Shown here: positions 6,597 through 12,932 of the stretch, piece after piece
Layout of the letters: each line of letters begins with the position of its first letter
How positions within the stretch are numbered: the stretch's first letter is position 1
Assembly: GCA_017399225.1 (NCBI GenBank)
Contig: JAFQEB010000047.1
Location: 1 to 12,932, forward strand
Length of the DNA stretch: 12,932 nt
Direction: 5' to 3'
From: Clostridia bacterium
GTDB lineage: Bacteria > Bacillota_A > Clostridia > Christensenellales > Aristaeellaceae
Notes under the pieces: generated by a model
What the model was told of the DNA's origin: nothing
Database searches by the model: none
Seen by the model: the letters and a program-made list of their open reading frames with translations, nothing else
Made by a program: the position numbers and the translations under genes

Positions 6597-7185
6597 TTTT
6601 TGTCCATTTGATTTTCTGAATGAGCCCGATGATCTGCCCGGACAACACCACCGTCAGCAGCGAATAGGCCAGCTTCGTCAGGGGAATGTAGCTCAGGGAC
6701 AGGCCCAGCACCAGCGCATCGGTGAAGAGGTAGATCCACTGCACGCCCAGGCCAGTCAGCTTGCTCAGGGCCATGGCCAGGGCGTCGTCACCGCCGGGCG
6801 CGCCGCCCATGCGCACGCACAGGCCCGCCCCCACGCCGATGAACGCCGCGCCAGCCACCGCCGACCACAGGGGCGAGGAGATCAGCCCCGGCCACAGGGG
6901 CGCGAAGGGCTCCAGCAGCGCGTAGAACACCGAGTACGCCGCGCCGCACAGCGCTGAATATGCCAGAAAGCCCTTACCCAGCGTCCGCCATCCGATCAGG
7001 TAGCACAGCGCGTTCAGCACGAAGGCTGATGCCGCCGGGGAAATATGCAGCCAGTGGTCGATCAGCAGGGTCGCGCCCAGCACGCCGCCCTCGGTGACGT
7101 CGGCAAAGGCGTGGATGTTGCACAAGCCCACCGCCTGGATAAAGGCGCCCAGGAGCGCCAGGGCAATGCGGACAGGGGTTTTCAT
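6583..7185 (-). CDS. YitT-family integral membrane protein
   Basis: A 200-residue hydrophobic protein with about five or six transmembrane helices, starting MKTPVRIALALLGAFIQAVG. The motifs TEGGVLGATLL (31-41) and GGAPGGDDALAMALSKLTG (127-145) match the YitT/DUF161 family, whose members are small bacterial membrane proteins mostly of unknown function, some linked to transport. Typical YitT proteins are about 280 residues with a C-terminal DUF2179 domain; that domain is absent here and the protein ends in a basic tail, KIKWTKRGRT. The ATG at 7185 has GGAGG seven bases upstream and a strong promoter at 7217-7245; the longer upstream frame is non-coding. The final codons and the stop lie inside the 24-base repeat at 6573-6596, so the exact C-terminus may have been set by that element. 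Confidence 0.85.
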   Translation of the reverse strand: MKTPVRIALALLGAFIQAVGLCNIHAFADVTEGGVLGATLLIDHWLHISPAASAFVLNALCYLIGWRTLGKGFLAYSALCGAAYSVFYALLEPFAPLWPGLISSPLWSAVAGAAFIGVGAGLCVRMGGAPGGDDALAMALSKLTGLGVQWIYLFTDALVLGLSLSYIPLTKLAYSLLTVVLSGQIIGLIQKIKWTKRGRT

Positions 7186-7216
7186 CGGCGGGCCTCCTTT
7201 CGGTATGCTGCACCCT

Positions 7217-7245
7217 ATCGTAGCCCGGGAGGGGCATTTTGTCAA
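7217..7245 (-). promoter_or_regulatory. Promoter of the YitT-family gene
   Basis: On the minus strand TTGACA (7240-7245) and TACGAT (7217-7222) are 17 bases apart. This is a full-consensus -35 box and a 5/6 -10 box, starting transcription about 25 bases before the ATG at 7185. Confidence 0.87.
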
Positions 7246-7303
7246 GCGCGGGATGGTTTTCCAGGACGCATCCGTTGTATTTCCAGAAAGGTGGAATCCA
7301 AAG

Positions 7304-8173
7304 ATGAAGAAGCCGCTGCTCGCCCTGCTGGCGCTTTTGTGCCTGACCCTGCCCGCCTGGGCGGAAGAAACCGGGCGCACGGTGATCCTCCCGGAGGGTA
7401 CGACGGATATCCCGCGGGAAGCCTACGCCCACAACACCGTCATCACCGATCTGTACCTGCCTGCGAGCCTTCAGACGGTGCACGGCGAGCCGCTGACGCG
7501 GAGCTGGTCGTTCTCGCTGGTGTACGGTGGCAACAACTGGCACAGCCAGGAGTACAAGCTGGTGCTCCATGCTCCGGCGGGGACGGATGCGGCTCAGTTT
7601 GCCCAGCGCAGCGGCCTGCCCTACGTCATCGAGGACGCGCGGGGCGGCACCGACCGGGCTGCCGTGGCCGACTGGGTGCAATCGGCGCTGGACGGCCAGT
7701 ACCCCGGCGCGCAGGTCTGCGAAAACCGCATCGGCCTGCCCGCCGTGGCCTACAGCGCGGACACGGTGCTGGCGGCCATCCGACTGCCGGACGGGATGCT
7801 GACCCTGTGCCTCTTTGGTCGCACGGGCGACGCCCTCACCCTGCGCTGGCGCAATGACGAGCTGCTCTCCCAGGCGCAGGAGCAGACCTGGACAAACGAG
7901 GGCGCGCGCTGGACGGGCGGCTACGTCCCCCATGAGATGTGGCTGCGCGGCGATACGCTGAGCCTGGCGGTGCAGCTGCGCGAAAACCTGACGCTGAGCG
8001 CGGACTTCCACCGGCGCGATGGCATATGGACGCTGACCGAAATGCGTCTCCTGGAGGACAACGGCGTTTACTGGCATACGCCGGTCATCCTGCGCCTGAC
8101 GGAGGACATGCTGGCCCCGGGCATTGATCTGGCATACTGGGCGCCCATCGTCTGGGGCGAAGGCGATGAATGA
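7304..8173 (+). CDS. Secreted BspA-like LRR protein fragment, paralogue of the following gene
   Basis: A 289-residue exported protein with a signal peptide at 1-20 (MKKPLLALLALLCLTLPAWA). Only one LRR_5-like unit remains (VILPEGTTDI, then ITDLYLPASLQTV, 27-59). The rest aligns with residues about 470-715 of the next protein: shared stretches include HAPAGTDAA (89-97), PYVIEDARGGTD (106-117), WVQSALD (124-130), YSADTV (150-155) and LTLRW (178-182). It lacks the other LRR units and the C-terminal domain of its neighbour, so it looks like a shortened duplicate. It is still intact as a gene, with AAAGGTGG about nine bases before the ATG. BspA-type proteins are surface or secreted and often bind other proteins, but the function here is unknown. 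No catalytic motif is visible. It reads away from the YitT gene. Confidence 0.82.
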   Translation: MKKPLLALLALLCLTLPAWAEETGRTVILPEGTTDIPREAYAHNTVITDLYLPASLQTVHGEPLTRSWSFSLVYGGNNWHSQEYKLVLHAPAGTDAAQFAQRSGLPYVIEDARGGTDRAAVADWVQSALDGQYPGAQVCENRIGLPAVAYSADTVLAAIRLPDGMLTLCLFGRTGDALTLRWRNDELLSQAQEQTWTNEGARWTGGYVPHEMWLRGDTLSLAVQLRENLTLSADFHRRDGIWTLTEMRLLEDNGVYWHTPVILRLTEDMLAPGIDLAYWAPIVWGEGDE

Positions 8174-8226
8174 AACATCGCGCAGGAGGTACCATCCTGC
8201 AAAATTTCCGTTTCCCTGCCAATTTC

Positions 8227-8253
8227 TGAAACACTTCGGACATTTCGTGCGTT
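8227..8253 (+). promoter_or_regulatory. Possible ECF-type promoter of the 849-residue LRR protein gene
   Basis: TGAAAC (8227-8232) and CGTT (8250-8253) are 17 bases apart, followed by ATTATT. This resembles ECF promoters of the TGAAAC/CGTA type. The start site would be about 30 bases before the ATG at 8290. A vegetative reading with TATTAT at 8253-8258 as -10 has no matching -35 box. Confidence 0.38.
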
Positions 8254-8289
8254 ATTATTGACAGATGGAATCCTGAAAGGATGTGTCTC

Positions 8290-10839
8290 ATGAAGAGATT
8301 GCTGCTCACCCTGCTGGCGCTTTTGTGCCTGACCCTACCCGCCTGGGCGGAGGACGCCCTCGTCATCGACGGCGTGACCTTCTCTGCCGACGGCACGGCG
8401 CTGATCGCATACCCGGCGGACAAGACCGACGCGCACTACACCGTCCCGGACGGCGTGGTGACGATCGGCGATGGCGCGTTCTTCCAGAACGAGCACATCA
8501 CCGGCGTCACGTTCCCGGCCAGCCTGCGGCATATCGGCGTGGCGGCGTTCCAGTACTGCTCGAACCTGACGGAGATGGAAATGCACTACCGCGTCCAGAC
8601 GCTGGGGCAGGGCGCCTTTGTCGGAACGAATCTGACAACACTGTCCATCCCCACCTCCACGTCCGATCTGCCGGAGGAGCTGCTGATGGACATGCCCCGC
8701 CTGACGGACGTGTACCTCTCCAATTCCGTCAAGACCGTGGGCGGCAAAACGCCGGCGGAGGGCGCGGATTTCTCCCTCGTCAGCGACGACCCGGCGGTGG
8801 TGCTTCATGCGCCGCCCTACTCCGAGGCGGAGAAGATCGTCCGCGCCTCCGGGCATGCGTATGTGATCGATGCGTGGGGGACGTACACCTCCACCCAGGA
8901 CGTCGCCGCGGAATGCCTCGCCGCCCTGCCGGAGGACTGGCTGGAATCCGCCGACTGGACAGTCGTCACCGATCAGCACGGCCGCCCCATGCTCACCTAC
9001 AGCGCGGAGGAGGCCTTTGCGCTGGTCACCGACGGCGCGCTCATGCGCCTGGTCTGCTTTTACTACGATCGGGGCGAATGGGACTGGTACGGCTGTGCCG
9101 ACGAGCCCCTCTTCGGCGTGGAGGAGGGCCTTGTCCCCCTGAACATGTTCCTGACGGAGGACACGCTGACCTTCTTCATGGGCTGGGGCGAAAAGGCCGT
9201 GGAGATCAAGGCGGTGTACGATGTCAACGACTGGGACGAATGGTTCGTGACGGAATCGACCATCCTCGTGCCGGATCAGGGCGGCTACAGCCCGGAGAGC
9301 ACCACCGTCTATGAGACCCCGCAGCTCCTGTACAGCTTCGCGCTGGTGCAGGGCGAGCAGGAGCCCGTCGTCATCGAGGGCAATACCCTCGTGTACTACC
9401 CCGAAAGCCGCACCGACGCCCACTACGTCGTGCCGGAGGGCGTCGAGATCATCGGCGAAGACGCCTTCTCGGGAAACCCGTACCTCATCCGCGTCACCCT
9501 GCCGGAAAGCCTGCGGGGCATTGAGGAGGGGGCCTTCGCCTACTGCCAGAACCTGCGCGTGGTGGACATGCCCTCCACCCTGGAATACCTGGGCGGCGCC
9601 GCCTTTGAGTGCACCTCGCTGGAGAGCATCACCTTCCCCGAGGGCCTGACGGAGATCGGCGGGGCGGCCTTCTCTGCCTCCGGGGTCGGCGGGACGATCG
9701 TCATTCCCGAGGGCGTGACCGATATCGGCTATGACTGCTTCTGCTTCGGCCACGGCATCACCGACATGTACCTGCCCGCCAGTTTGCAGACCATCGGCGG
9801 GATGACCTTCCGGGAGGGCGCGACCTTCTGGGATATGTGGGGCTTCAACAGCGTCAACGAGGGCGAGACGCACATGACCGTCCACGCCCCTGCAGGGACG
9901 GATGCGGCCCTGATCGCTCAGTGGAGCGGCGAGCCCTACGTCATCGAGGACGCCCGCGGTGGCACCGACCTGCCGGCCATGACGGCCTGGGTGCAGTCCG
10001 CGCTGGACAGCGAATTCCCCGGCGCGGTGGTCGTCGAGAACCACTATGGCTTCCCCCTGGTGACCTACAGCGCGGACACCGTGTTTGCCTTCGCCGTGCT
10101 GGAAACCCCCGGCCCGCGCGTGAGCGCCTTCGAGGGGCTGCTGTGCTGCTTCGACCGGGCGGGCGATAAATTGACCCTGCGCTGGGTGAACCGGGAGATC
10201 CGCCCCATCCGCTACTGCCGCGCCTGGGATGAGCTGGACACGCCCATCATCCTGGAGCTGCGGGGGGATGAGCTGTACCTGGGCCTGCGGGGCGACGAGG
10301 AAAGCGCCGTGTTCCTGACCTTCACGGGCGAGGATTTCCGCCTGACGGAGCTGGAAAGCTGCTGCTGGGAATCCGATACCGGCGGCCCGCCTGCCTTCTG
10401 GGCGACAGTGCTGCGCCTCCCCGTGACGGGCGGCACACCCCTGCGCGACTTCGACCCGGTGGTCATCACCCCGCGTCCGCATCGGGTGCCGGGGGCCATC
10501 TTCGAGGACAACACGGTTCTGCTGCCAATGTGGGAGATCGTGCAGAGCCTCCCCTGCTACCCCGTCAGCACGAGCTTCACCGAGGGCACCTGCCGGTTTG
10601 AGCTGGGCGGCGCGGAGTACCTGCTGGACGAGCAGGCCATGACCCTGACCGTATACGGCGAGGAGGACAACCTCATCCTGCCCGCGCCGGGGGCGGAGGG
10701 CTTCCGGAGCGAGATGATCGACGGCCGCTGGATGGTGGACACGAATACGGTCTACTGCACCTTCCGCAGCTTCCTGAACTGCCCGATCGTCATCGACGTC
10801 AATTATGAGAACGAGATCGTCACCATCGCCTGCCCATAA
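8290..10839 (+). CDS. Large secreted BspA-like LRR protein with duplicated modules
   Basis: An 849-residue exported protein with a signal peptide at 1-20 (MKRLLLTLLALLCLTLPAWA). It contains two tandem modules. Module A (about 22-350) and module B (about 359-715) each begin with a VIDG/VIEG strand and a TDAHY..VP.GV..IG..AF unit, continue with LRR_5 repeats (AFQYCSNL at 86-93, AFAYCQNL at 415-422), then share HAP...YVI and an alpha/beta domain (WVQSALD, TYSADTVFA). Residues about 730-849 are a separate C-terminal domain with several short beta strands; it vaguely resembles copper amine oxidase N-like stalk domains, at low confidence. No cell-wall anchor (LPXTG) or membrane segment is seen at the end. 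AAAGGA lies eight bases before the ATG at 8290; an ATG at 8281 is less likely. It is probably a surface or released binding protein; the ligand is unknown. Confidence 0.85.
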   Translation: MKRLLLTLLALLCLTLPAWAEDALVIDGVTFSADGTALIAYPADKTDAHYTVPDGVVTIGDGAFFQNEHITGVTFPASLRHIGVAAFQYCSNLTEMEMHYRVQTLGQGAFVGTNLTTLSIPTSTSDLPEELLMDMPRLTDVYLSNSVKTVGGKTPAEGADFSLVSDDPAVVLHAPPYSEAEKIVRASGHAYVIDAWGTYTSTQDVAAECLAALPEDWLESADWTVVTDQHGRPMLTYSAEEAFALVTDGALMRLVCFYYDRGEWDWYGCADEPLFGVEEGLVPLNMFLTEDTLTFFMGWGEKAVEIKAVYDVNDWDEWFVTESTILVPDQGGYSPESTTVYETPQLLYSFALVQGEQEPVVIEGNTLVYYPESRTDAHYVVPEGVEIIGEDAFSGNPYLIRVTLPESLRGIEEGAFAYCQNLRVVDMPSTLEYLGGAAFECTSLESITFPEGLTEIGGAAFSASGVGGTIVIPEGVTDIGYDCFCFGHGITDMYLPASLQTIGGMTFREGATFWDMWGFNSVNEGETHMTVHAPAGTDAALIAQWSGEPYVIEDARGGTDLPAMTAWVQSALDSEFPGAVVVENHYGFPLVTYSADTVFAFAVLETPGPRVSAFEGLLCCFDRAGDKLTLRWVNREIRPIRYCRAWDELDTPIILELRGDELYLGLRGDEESAVFLTFTGEDFRLTELESCCWESDTGGPPAFWATVLRLPVTGGTPLRDFDPVVITPRPHRVPGAIFEDNTVLLPMWEIVQSLPCYPVSTSFTEGTCRFELGGAEYLLDEQAMTLTVYGEEDNLILPAPGAEGFRSEMIDGRWMVDTNTVYCTFRSFLNCPIVIDVNYENEIVTIACP

Positions 10840-10860
10840 CGCAGTCTGGCCGGGTTTGCA

Positions 10861-10890
10861 TTGCCTGACGTCCGGCCGATATGCTATACT
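10861..10890 (+). promoter_or_regulatory. Promoter of the metzincin-MORN gene
   Basis: TTGCCT (10861-10866) and TATACT (10885-10890) are 18 bases apart, and the -10 box is preceded by TGC, an extended -10. It lies between the stop codon at 10839 and the ATG at 10924, so the gene can be transcribed on its own. Confidence 0.7.
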
Positions 10891-10923
10891 GATGGTATCC
10901 ATTCAACAAAGGAGGCCTGCCCG

Positions 10924-12237
10924 ATGAAGAGATTCGGCGTCTGGCTGCTGTGCCTGCTGCTGGCCCTGCCCTGTATCGCCGGAGCAGAGGAGCCGCATCT
11001 GCTGACCGGAAACACCAACGAGGGCTCCTGCCGTTCCCTCACGGGCGAGGTGCTGCTGGCCGTCGTGTTTGTCTCCACGCCCCAGGCGCAGTGGGAGGCC
11101 GAGGCCCAGGAAGCCTTCCGGCGGGAGGCAGAGGCTGCCGCCGCCCATCTGGAGCAGGAGGCCGCCGCCTATGGCGCACAGCTTTCCCTGCAGCCCCGTT
11201 TCCTGACCACCTTCACCCATGAGGACTACACCATTGAAAACGCCCGCCCCTGGGCAGAGGAGACGCTGAACGGCGTTCCCTCGCTGGCGATGGCCCGGAA
11301 GCTGACGGCACTGGAGGAGCTGCCGGTGCTGCTCTGCCTGCCCGGCAGCGGACGCTGCATGGCCTACAGCGCCTGGGACGCCGATGCGGAATTCGCCGTC
11401 CTCTATTCGGATGCGGACGCAGGCGCCATCCGCCATGAGCTGCTGCACCTCTACGGCGCACAGGATTATTACATCCACGATGAGGTGAAGGCCGCCGCGC
11501 AGAAGCTTTTCCCCGCCAGCATCATGATGGACGATGACGCCGCGAACCTGGTGGACAGCTTCACCGCCTGCTGCATCGGCTGGCTGACGGAGCCGGATGA
11601 CGCGGCCGCGCTGTTTATGGCAGAAACGGCCCACCTGACCCAGAACTCCCTGGATGAGGCGCTGGAAGCGGCGCTCTACACCGGCTACACCACCGTGGAG
11701 ACCGATGACGGGGTGTACACCGGCACGATGCTGGAGGGCCTGTTCCACGGCGAGGGCACCTTCCGCTGGGCGGACGGCACCACCTACACCGGACAGTGGC
11801 AAAACGGCCTGCGCCACGGCACGGGCACCCTCGTCTGGGCCGAGGGGAGCAGTTACACCGGCAGTTTCGTCCGGGGAGAACGCAGCGGCACAGGCGTCTA
11901 CACCTGGCCGGACGGCACCAGCTACACCGGCAATTTCGTAAACGGGGAGCGCACCGGCCATGGCGTCCTCCGCTGGCCGGACGGCGTGGTATATACCGGC
12001 GATTTCGTGAACGGCTCCTATACCGGCAAGGGCGTGCTTACCTATCCGGACTTCTACACCTATACCGGTGACTTCCTGCAGGATGAGATGACCGGCACGG
12101 GCGTTTTCACCTGGGCGGACGGCAGCTGCCATACCGGCGGCTTCCTGGACGGTTTCCCCCATGGCCGGGGCGTATTCATCGACCCGGACGGCAGCGTCAC
12201 CACCGGCGTCTGGGAATACGGCATCCTGACAGAATAA
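10924..12237 (+). CDS. Secreted predicted metzincin-type metalloprotease with C-terminal MORN repeats
   Basis: A 437-residue exported protein with a signal peptide at 1-21 (MKRFGVWLLCLLLALPCIAG, then A). Residues about 40-235 form a domain with the zinc-binding sequence HELLHLYGAQD at 171-181. This fits the metzincin pattern HEXXHXXGXXH/D, with H171, H175 and D181 as expected ligands and E172 as catalytic base. A methionine in SIMMDDD (199-205) is placed like the metzincin Met-turn, and DSFTACCIGWL (211-221) follows as a helix. Before it lies an Ala/Glu-rich helix (57-84). Residues 265-437 are MORN repeats. The ATG at 10924 has GGAGG eight bases upstream. It is predicted to cleave peptides outside the membrane; the substrate is unknown, and activity is inferred from the motif only. 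The MORN part may bind lipid, wall or partner proteins. Confidence 0.83.
   Translation: MKRFGVWLLCLLLALPCIAGAEEPHLLTGNTNEGSCRSLTGEVLLAVVFVSTPQAQWEAEAQEAFRREAEAAAAHLEQEAAAYGAQLSLQPRFLTTFTHEDYTIENARPWAEETLNGVPSLAMARKLTALEELPVLLCLPGSGRCMAYSAWDADAEFAVLYSDADAGAIRHELLHLYGAQDYYIHDEVKAAAQKLFPASIMMDDDAANLVDSFTACCIGWLTEPDDAAALFMAETAHLTQNSLDEALEAALYTGYTTVETDDGVYTGTMLEGLFHGEGTFRWADGTTYTGQWQNGLRHGTGTLVWAEGSSYTGSFVRGERSGTGVYTWPDGTSYTGNFVNGERTGHGVLRWPDGVVYTGDFVNGSYTGKGVLTYPDFYTYTGDFLQDEMTGTGVFTWADGSCHTGGFLDGFPHGRGVFIDPDGSVTTGVWEYGILTE
11716..12219 (+). repeat. MORN repeat array, 7 full units plus one partial, 69-bp period
   Basis: In the encoded protein, units start at residues 265, 288, 311, 334, 357, 380, 403 and 426, an exact 23-residue period. 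Each full unit follows YTG.F..G...G.GV..W.DG.., the MORN signature. Units 1-6 start YTG, unit 7 HTG, and the partial unit 8 TTG. Confidence 0.93.
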
Positions 12238-12241
12238 CCAA

Positions 12242-12279
12242 ACGCCGGCCCGGCGATCAAACCGGGTCGGCGTCGTTTA
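12242..12279 (+). terminator. Probable terminator after the metzincin-MORN gene
   Basis: ACGCCGGCCCGG (12242-12253) pairs with CCGGGTCGGCGT (12262-12273), a 12-bp stem with one mismatch and an 8-base loop, followed by CGTTTAC. It starts five bases after the stop codon. The T run is short, so termination may be incomplete. Confidence 0.62.
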
Positions 12280-12437
12280 CTTGCAGCAAGTGCCTGTGAC
12301 GCCTCTTTGCGGCTTGCCCTCTCCAATACATGCCGAAAAATCTGTACAGCGGCGCTCCTGCCAGGAGGGATGATGTAGGGAAAAAGTTATCCTTCACATC
12401 GTATAATGGACGCGACAAACTTGAATTTGACGCGCCG
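12280..12437. other. Non-coding stretch with no gene seen
   Basis: No reading frame with a ribosome binding site was found. It contains a small palindrome, CTTGC-A-GCAAG (12280-12290), and an isolated TATAAT (12402-12407) with no good -35 box and no gene downstream. Confidence 0.6.
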
Positions 12438-12586
12438 AAAGGCTCTCCCTCCGGGAGAGCTGTCAGCGTCAGCTGACTGAGAGGGCCATTGCCGCAGGAC
12501 ATGCTAACAGCATAGAGGCGCGTCTGCGGACGCGCAGAACCCTCTCACCCGCTCACGCGGGAGCTCTCCCAAAGGGAGAGCCTTTG
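12438..12586. repeat. Palindromic intergenic element with terminal inverted repeats (MITE-like)
   Basis: The ends are inverted copies: AAAGGCTCTCCCT at the left and AGGGAGAGCCTTT at the right, 13 bp perfect, extending to 22 of 24 bases. Inside are GCGCGTC/GACGCGC and other short stems. No target-site duplication is evident and no protein is encoded. The sequence style (GGCTCTCCC...GGGAGAGC...CTGAGAGGG) resembles repeats I have seen in Faecalibacterium-like gut Clostridia genomes; that is from memory, not a search. Confidence 0.75.
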
Positions 12587-12623
12587 GATATGGTAAATCT
12601 CAGCTTTATAGGAACTTGTCAGA

Positions 12624-12806
12624 TCCTTTGCAGGTTATCCTTCGGGTCGCTCGCGCATTCTCCCTCAGTCTCCGCGCAAGCGCGGAGCCAGCATACGCCT
12701 CCGCTTCGCTCCGGAACCTTTGCCCGCTCCGGGCAACTCCCCACCGGGGAGCCGGTTCCTCCCGGAGGGAGCCTTTTGGCTGCTTTAACCCGCAGCCTGC
12801 AAAGGA
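12624..12806. repeat. Second hairpin-rich repeat element with 11-bp terminal inverted repeats
   Basis: TCCTTTGCAGG (12624-12634) and CCTGCAAAGGA (12796-12806) are perfect inverted copies. The interior is packed with stems: CTCCGCGC/GCGCGGAG near 12670-12687, TTGCCCG/CGGGCAA, CTCCCC/GGGGAG, and a GG(T)TCC...GGGAGCC pair close to the right end. It is non-coding and resembles the element before it in style but not in exact sequence. Confidence 0.65.
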
Positions 12807-12876
12807 AAGTACAGCAAGCATATCGCCAGCCCCCAGCGGCTGCAGTACAGCCCGCAAAGGAAATGTAGCGGCGAAT

Positions 12877-12927
12877 TTGCAGAGGTTTGCTTCCGCGTTA
12901 GCGGAAATTCAGAGCAAACCTCTGCAA
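12877..12927. repeat. Long stem-loop with 15-bp arms at the window end
   Basis: TTGCAGAGGTTTGCT (12877-12891) and AGCAAACCTCTGCAA (12913-12927) are perfect inverted copies. An inner stem TCCGC/GCGGA (12892-12896, 12901-12905) with loop GTTA sits inside, leaving a 7-base bulge. It may be the edge of another repeat that continues past the window. Confidence 0.7.
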
Positions 12928-12932
12928 CCCGA

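Noticed and set aside
8188..8209. Short palindrome GCAGGA/TCCTGC after the 289-residue gene as a terminator
   Set aside because: Only a 6-bp stem with no T run. It may be a weak structure, but calling it a terminator is not supported.
8335..10902. Long minus-strand open frame (855 codons) opposite the large LRR gene
   Set aside because: Same cause. The plus-strand product has a signal peptide and clear LRR repeats; the antisense product has neither.
10903..12162. Minus-strand open frame opposite the metzincin-MORN gene with apparent repeats
   Set aside because: Its periodicity is only the reflection of the 69-bp MORN coding repeat; it has no ribosome binding site.
11716..12219. Regular 69-bp repeats as a possible CRISPR-like or satellite array
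   Set aside because: The period is exactly 23 codons in frame and encodes the MORN signature, so it is protein repetition.
12402..12407. Isolated TATAAT as a promoter
   Set aside because: No acceptable -35 box at 16-19 bases and no gene or recognisable RNA downstream.
12257..12502. Possible small minus-strand gene of 81 codons
   Set aside because: Its start lies inside the palindromic repeat element, it has no ribosome binding site, and its end runs into the terminator hairpin.

Overview
The window looks like chromosomal DNA of a high-GC gut-type Clostridia (Firmicutes). The evidence is strong AGGAGG-type ribosome binding sites, TTGACA/TATAAT-type promoters, an Aquifex/Clostridia-type aconitase, several small secreted proteins with signal peptides, BspA-like leucine-rich repeat proteins, and palindromic intergenic repeats of the kind I associate with Oscillospiraceae/Christensenellales genomes. 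That placement rests on resemblance, not on a marker gene. No rRNA, tRNA, CRISPR array, phage gene or transposase was seen.

Layout. (1) Positions 1-480: the 5' part of an aconitate hydratase gene on the minus strand, cut by the window edge. Its promoter overlaps a perfect 11-bp inverted repeat, a good operator candidate. (2) 446-2302, minus strand: an ECF-type sigma factor and a single-pass membrane protein that is probably its anti-sigma factor. The two genes overlap and end at a terminator. (3) 2362-3076, minus strand: a small secreted protein of unknown function with its own promoter and terminator. (4) 3192-6270, plus strand: a two-domain glycosyltransferase (GT2 plus GT4) overlapping a small nitroreductase gene. 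(5) 6271-6596: a hairpin-rich element between two identical 24-base direct repeats, one of which contains the stop codon of the next gene. (6) 6583-7245, minus strand: a YitT-family membrane protein with a clear promoter. (7) 7304-10839, plus strand: two paralogous secreted proteins, 289 and 849 residues. The second carries two tandem LRR modules plus a C-terminal domain, and the first matches the end of its second module. (8) 10861-12279, plus strand: a secreted protein joining a predicted metzincin-type metalloprotease (HEXXHXXGXXD) to MORN repeats of exactly 23 residues. (9) 12238-12932: no gene, but at least three separate palindromic repeat elements.

How it may work together. Four of the ten genes encode exported proteins with similar signal peptides, so the right half is an envelope/secretome cluster. 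The sigma/anti-sigma pair is the only regulator present. Sequences resembling an ECF promoter (TGAAA...CGT) lie in front of both the sigma gene and the 849-residue LRR gene, so the pair may control itself and part of the surface repertoire. This is an inference from short motifs. The most unusual items are the metzincin-MORN protein, the direct-repeat-bounded element at the YitT 3' end, the LRR duplication and the aconitase operator.
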